Source: Torymus aiolomorphi (taxonomy: Eukaryota; Arthropoda; Insecta; Hymenoptera; Torymidae). Taken from it: a stretch of 64,000 nucleotides of DNA. Each line of letters starts with the position of its first letter. Position 1 is the first letter of the stretch. Positions 60,691 to 64,000 of the stretch are shown one piece after another. The notes under the pieces are model-generated. The model was not told the origin of the DNA, did not search any database, and was given only the letters and a program-made list of their open reading frames with translations. The stretch spans positions 113,939,235-114,003,234 of the forward strand of contig CM070874.1 in the NCBI GenBank assembly GCA_036365515.1. The letters are read 5' to 3'. The position numbers and the translations under genes were made by a program.

Positions 60691-61272
60691 CTGGGTGAAT
60701 GTACATAAGCGCCGCGTTGCGCTGCGCTGAAGTTTAGCTCTGCCGTTCCGTTCCTTTCGTATATTCTTACAAAAAAATGAGCAGTTGCATGTCTATGATA
60801 TTTATAAATCACGGACGATGTGTATATGCTCCAAAATGAAAAGTTAAATAAATGAAGGGATAGTTTAGATGACGGACATTTAAAAAACAAAAGTATTTTA
60901 AGCCGAGAAAGAAAACACAAGACCCAATTGATATGATATACTATGAATTATAAAATTGATTAGAACATTGGAAAATACAGCTATTGATGAATAAAAATAA
61001 TACTAATAATTAATAAAAAAAATCCTCTTAAATAATATAAAATTATATTAAGATGGATATATATTATATTTTTAAAATAGAGCCTCTAAAAATTTATAAA
61101 GTTCTTATGCACATAAGAAAAATATCAATATAAATATATCAATATAAATATTCAATCTCGTTCATTATTAACATAGTCTGAAGAAAGTACAATATTAACG
61201 TCGACTTGTAATTAACATTTAACCTTATAAGTTTTCTTAAATATATCAATATAAATCTTCTGAATTTTGAAC
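60691..61272 (+). other. AT-rich DNA, no gene seen
   Basis: Short GC-rich patch at 60708-60735, then AT-rich sequence leading to the LINE. The direct repeat AAATATATCAATATAAAT near 61130 and 61240 may belong to the LINE 5' end. Confidence 0.5.
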
Positions 61273-64000
61273 ATGGATCAACAACAACTAAATTTTGAAG
61301 TTATTTCAGAAAAAGAACAAGCTTTTGGTAATGTACAAACACTCAATAAAAGTATCGACAAAGGTAAAAATTTGATTTTATGTGTAAATATTAGAAGTAT
61401 AAAACAAAACTTTGAAAAACTTGAAACTTTTATTGAATGTTTAGCCGTAAGACCAAGTGTCATATGTACTGAATCTTGGAATGTGCAATATACTCTATTG
61501 TACAACATATCAGGTAACAAAAGTTACTATAGTGAGAGTAAAGTGAATAAAGCAGATGGAGTTATGTTATGATGTATATAAAGGATGAACTATCTGAATA
61601 CACAGAAATTATAGTGGTCGACAACATACGTATCTTAAGCTCGGTTATAAAACTAATTGGCACCGAAACTGTAAGAATCTCAGCGATCTATAGATCACAC
61701 AATATAAAAAAGTATGAATTTGTTCATAGCCTGAAAAAATTCCTAAGAGACCAATTAAATACTAAGAACCATTGTATAATCGGGGATTTTAACATTGATA
61801 TATTAGACTAAAATTTTAGTAAGACTGACTCAACAGATAACCTTATAACACAAGAATTTTTAAATGATCTCTTGGAACATAAATTTCCGCCATGCTTTAC
61901 TGGAATAACAAGGCCTTCATCTGACAATAAAAGAGGTACCTGCATCGACAATTTCTATATAAAAACTAAAAATATAAATATTAATTCATTTAAAATAACG
62001 AATCCATTTAATGATCACTACCCATTATTTATAACTATAGATAAATTAGAAATAAATCAGCCGAACAAATTCAATATGAAATCAATTAATTACAACAAGT
62101 TATAACATGTTGCAAATAATTCAAACTGGTACTCAATATTGTCTATGCAGGATCCTAATCTTGCAGTTAACGCATTAATTGACATGATAAATAATTGTAT
62201 TGATGCGTCCACTACCAAAAAACAATTTAAAAATAAACTTCCGAGAAAAAATTGGATTACTAGTGCTATTATAGTCTCGTGTACTACTAAAGAGACACTG
62301 TATATCTTATGGAAAAACAATCCCACTTCTGAAGCCCTAAAAAAAGAGTATACAAATTACACTAAGATATTGAACAAAGTTATTAAAGAAGTAAAAGTTA
62401 AATATGAAAAGGAAATGGTAAAACGAAATAGCGGAAACTCTAGGGAATTATGGAACATAATTAAAACTAAATTAGGGAAAAATAGTGTGCATGATAATCC
62501 AATAAAATATATATACGAAAACAATCAAAAAATCGAAAATAAAACTGATATAGCAAATGCTATGAACACCTATTTTTGCAAAATAGGACCAAATTTGAGT
62601 GCTCAATTTGCTAATATAAATAATAACAACCTCAAACTTCCAGATAGGAATCCTGAATCCATTTTCTTTCGCCCGACAGATTTTGCTGAGATATACAAAA
62701 TAATCAATACATTGAAAAATAAATCTGGAGGTGTAGACAATATTAACGCTAAATCATTGAAAATTCTCTCTAAATATATATGTGTGCCCTTAGAATATAT
62801 CTTCAATTTATGTATTGTGAAATCTATCTGGCCTGACGCGCTCAAAAATGCTGAGGTAGTCCCTATTTACAAGACTGGTGAAAAATCTAATATCAGTAAT
62901 TACAGACCAATCTCTTTAATATCGAACATTGCAAAAATTTTTGAAAAAATAATTTATAATAGATTATACCACTTTTTTGAAAAACATAACATAATATCAG
63001 AAAAACAATACGGTTTCGTTAAAAATAGGGGAACTACTGACGCATTAAATTATATATCAAATATTATATACGAAAACTTAGATAAAAGTAAACCAATAAT
63101 TGTTGCTTTTCTAGACTTAGCCAAAGCATTTGACACTGTTAATCATAGAGTTCTTTTAGATAAGCTTGAACGATACGGAGTAAGGGGTAGTGCCTTAAAA
63201 CTGATGACTAGCTATCTCACAGATAGGCGGCAAAGAGTAAAAATTCAAGACTGTAAACGTGAATATAAAGAATTTACTACGGGTGTTCCCCAAGGAACTA
63301 TATTAGGACCATTACTTCTTATACTTTATGTCAATGACTTACTAGGAAGTATGCAAAATGACACAATCATGTCCTATGCTGATGACACGGTTATCATATC
63401 AAGTGACAACATGTGGTCCTCAGCTCAGGAAAAAATGTGTGCTTACCTTAATCATGTGGCCAAATGGCTTCCACAAAATAAACTTTCGCTAAATATAGAT
63501 AAAACGGTCTATATGACTCTCGGAAACTTACTGTGATAGTGTGCCTGGCACACTAAACATAAAAATAGGAACGCAATTAATAAAAAGAGTTGAAAGTCAT
63601 AAATACTTAGGGCTGTATTTCGACTACAATATGAAATGGGATAAGCACATAAGATATATCATTAAAAAAACCAAATACCTAATTTTTGTCTTTGCCAAGA
63701 TAAAAAATATGATGGATACAAAAACATTAATGATAATATATTATGCTTTCTTTCATAGTCTAATCAATTATGGGGTAATTGACTGGGGTGGTACGTACGA
63801 TAATAATATGAAACTAATACAATCAACACAAAACAAAATATTGAAAATCATAAATAAAAATAAATTCTCTCAAACTAATCCACCTCTTGAAATAAAAAAA
63901 CATTATTCCAGTTAGAGTCAATATCCTTACATTATTCTACATTAAGAAATAAATATATAAACAGTGCGAGCAAGACCAGAAATAAAACAATTCAACTACC
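61273..64000 (+). pseudogene. Non-LTR retrotransposon (Jockey/CR1-like), decayed, runs off window
   Basis: The first part encodes an AP-type endonuclease in pieces: LILCVNIRSIKQNFEKL, ICTESWN, ISAIYRS, CIIGDFNIDIL, TCIDNFYIK and NDHYPLF. The frame changes at about 61570 and a stop falls at 61809. Reverse transcriptase follows from about 62140, with NYRPISLISNIAKIFEK, FLDLAKAFDTVNH, TGVPQGTILGPL and the catalytic YADD. Two adjacent stops at 63534-63539 break it. The C-terminal part continues in another frame to 63915 and beyond the window. These elements copy themselves by target-primed reverse transcription. At least four breaks make this copy inactive. The clade is judged from motif style only. 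Confidence 0.85.

Noticed and set aside
60672..60920. 82-codon minus-strand frame
   Set aside because: Short, no motif, and it overlaps MITE debris.

Overview
The window is nuclear DNA from a eukaryote, almost certainly an insect. It has short introns with GT-AG borders (for example 726-801 and 37378-37537), AT-rich spacers, an F-box/leucine-rich-repeat gene, and insect-type DNA transposons, MITEs and a LINE. A hymenopteran parasitoid is my guess, but nothing in the sequence proves it. I see no bacterial operon, tRNA, rRNA or CRISPR array.

Layout. (a) 1-665: fragment of a foldback element with a CA-rich minisatellite. (b) 666-37921: a 37.3 kb block absent from a related locus at 56.4-57.0 kb. 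It opens inside a truncated gene (666-1820). It continues as twelve tandem units of about 2.2-3.4 kb (840 to about 36480), each carrying a piece of that gene fused to a composite satellite that contains 210-bp sub-repeats. It ends with a two-exon RING-finger gene on the minus strand (36820-37804) set between satellite remnants. (c) 39667-43310: a 3.6 kb DNA transposon with 0.7 kb inverted repeats and a 621-residue transposase-like protein. (d) 43395-44983: an intronless F-box/LRR gene whose promoter lies just beyond that transposon. (e) 45103-56430: a foldback element whose minisatellite changes strand at its centre. An 8.2 kb CACTA/EnSpm-like transposon (47164-55354) is inserted in it, with divergent TNP2-type transposase and BEN-domain genes. 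That transposon holds a 1.2 kb palindrome in an intron and a TTAA-flanked MITE. (f) 56430-59047: a junction paralogue, a truncated duplicate of the F-box gene's 3' end, and a second foldback element. (g) 59048-64000: AT-rich DNA, a MITE cluster, and a decayed Jockey/CR1-type LINE that runs off the window.

The most unusual object is the array. A coding fragment of an unrecognised gene has been captured between two roughly 50-bp satellite direct repeats and then amplified with the satellite. Only units 7 and 10 keep the frame fully open (376 codons from ATG); the others differ by one-base changes, mostly in homopolymers. The first copy still has an intron and part of an upstream exon, so it looks like the founder. 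The RING gene, the F-box gene and the 39.7-43.3 kb transposon gene are the only single genes that look intact. The rest is repeat biology: nested insertions, inverted duplications and concerted evolution.
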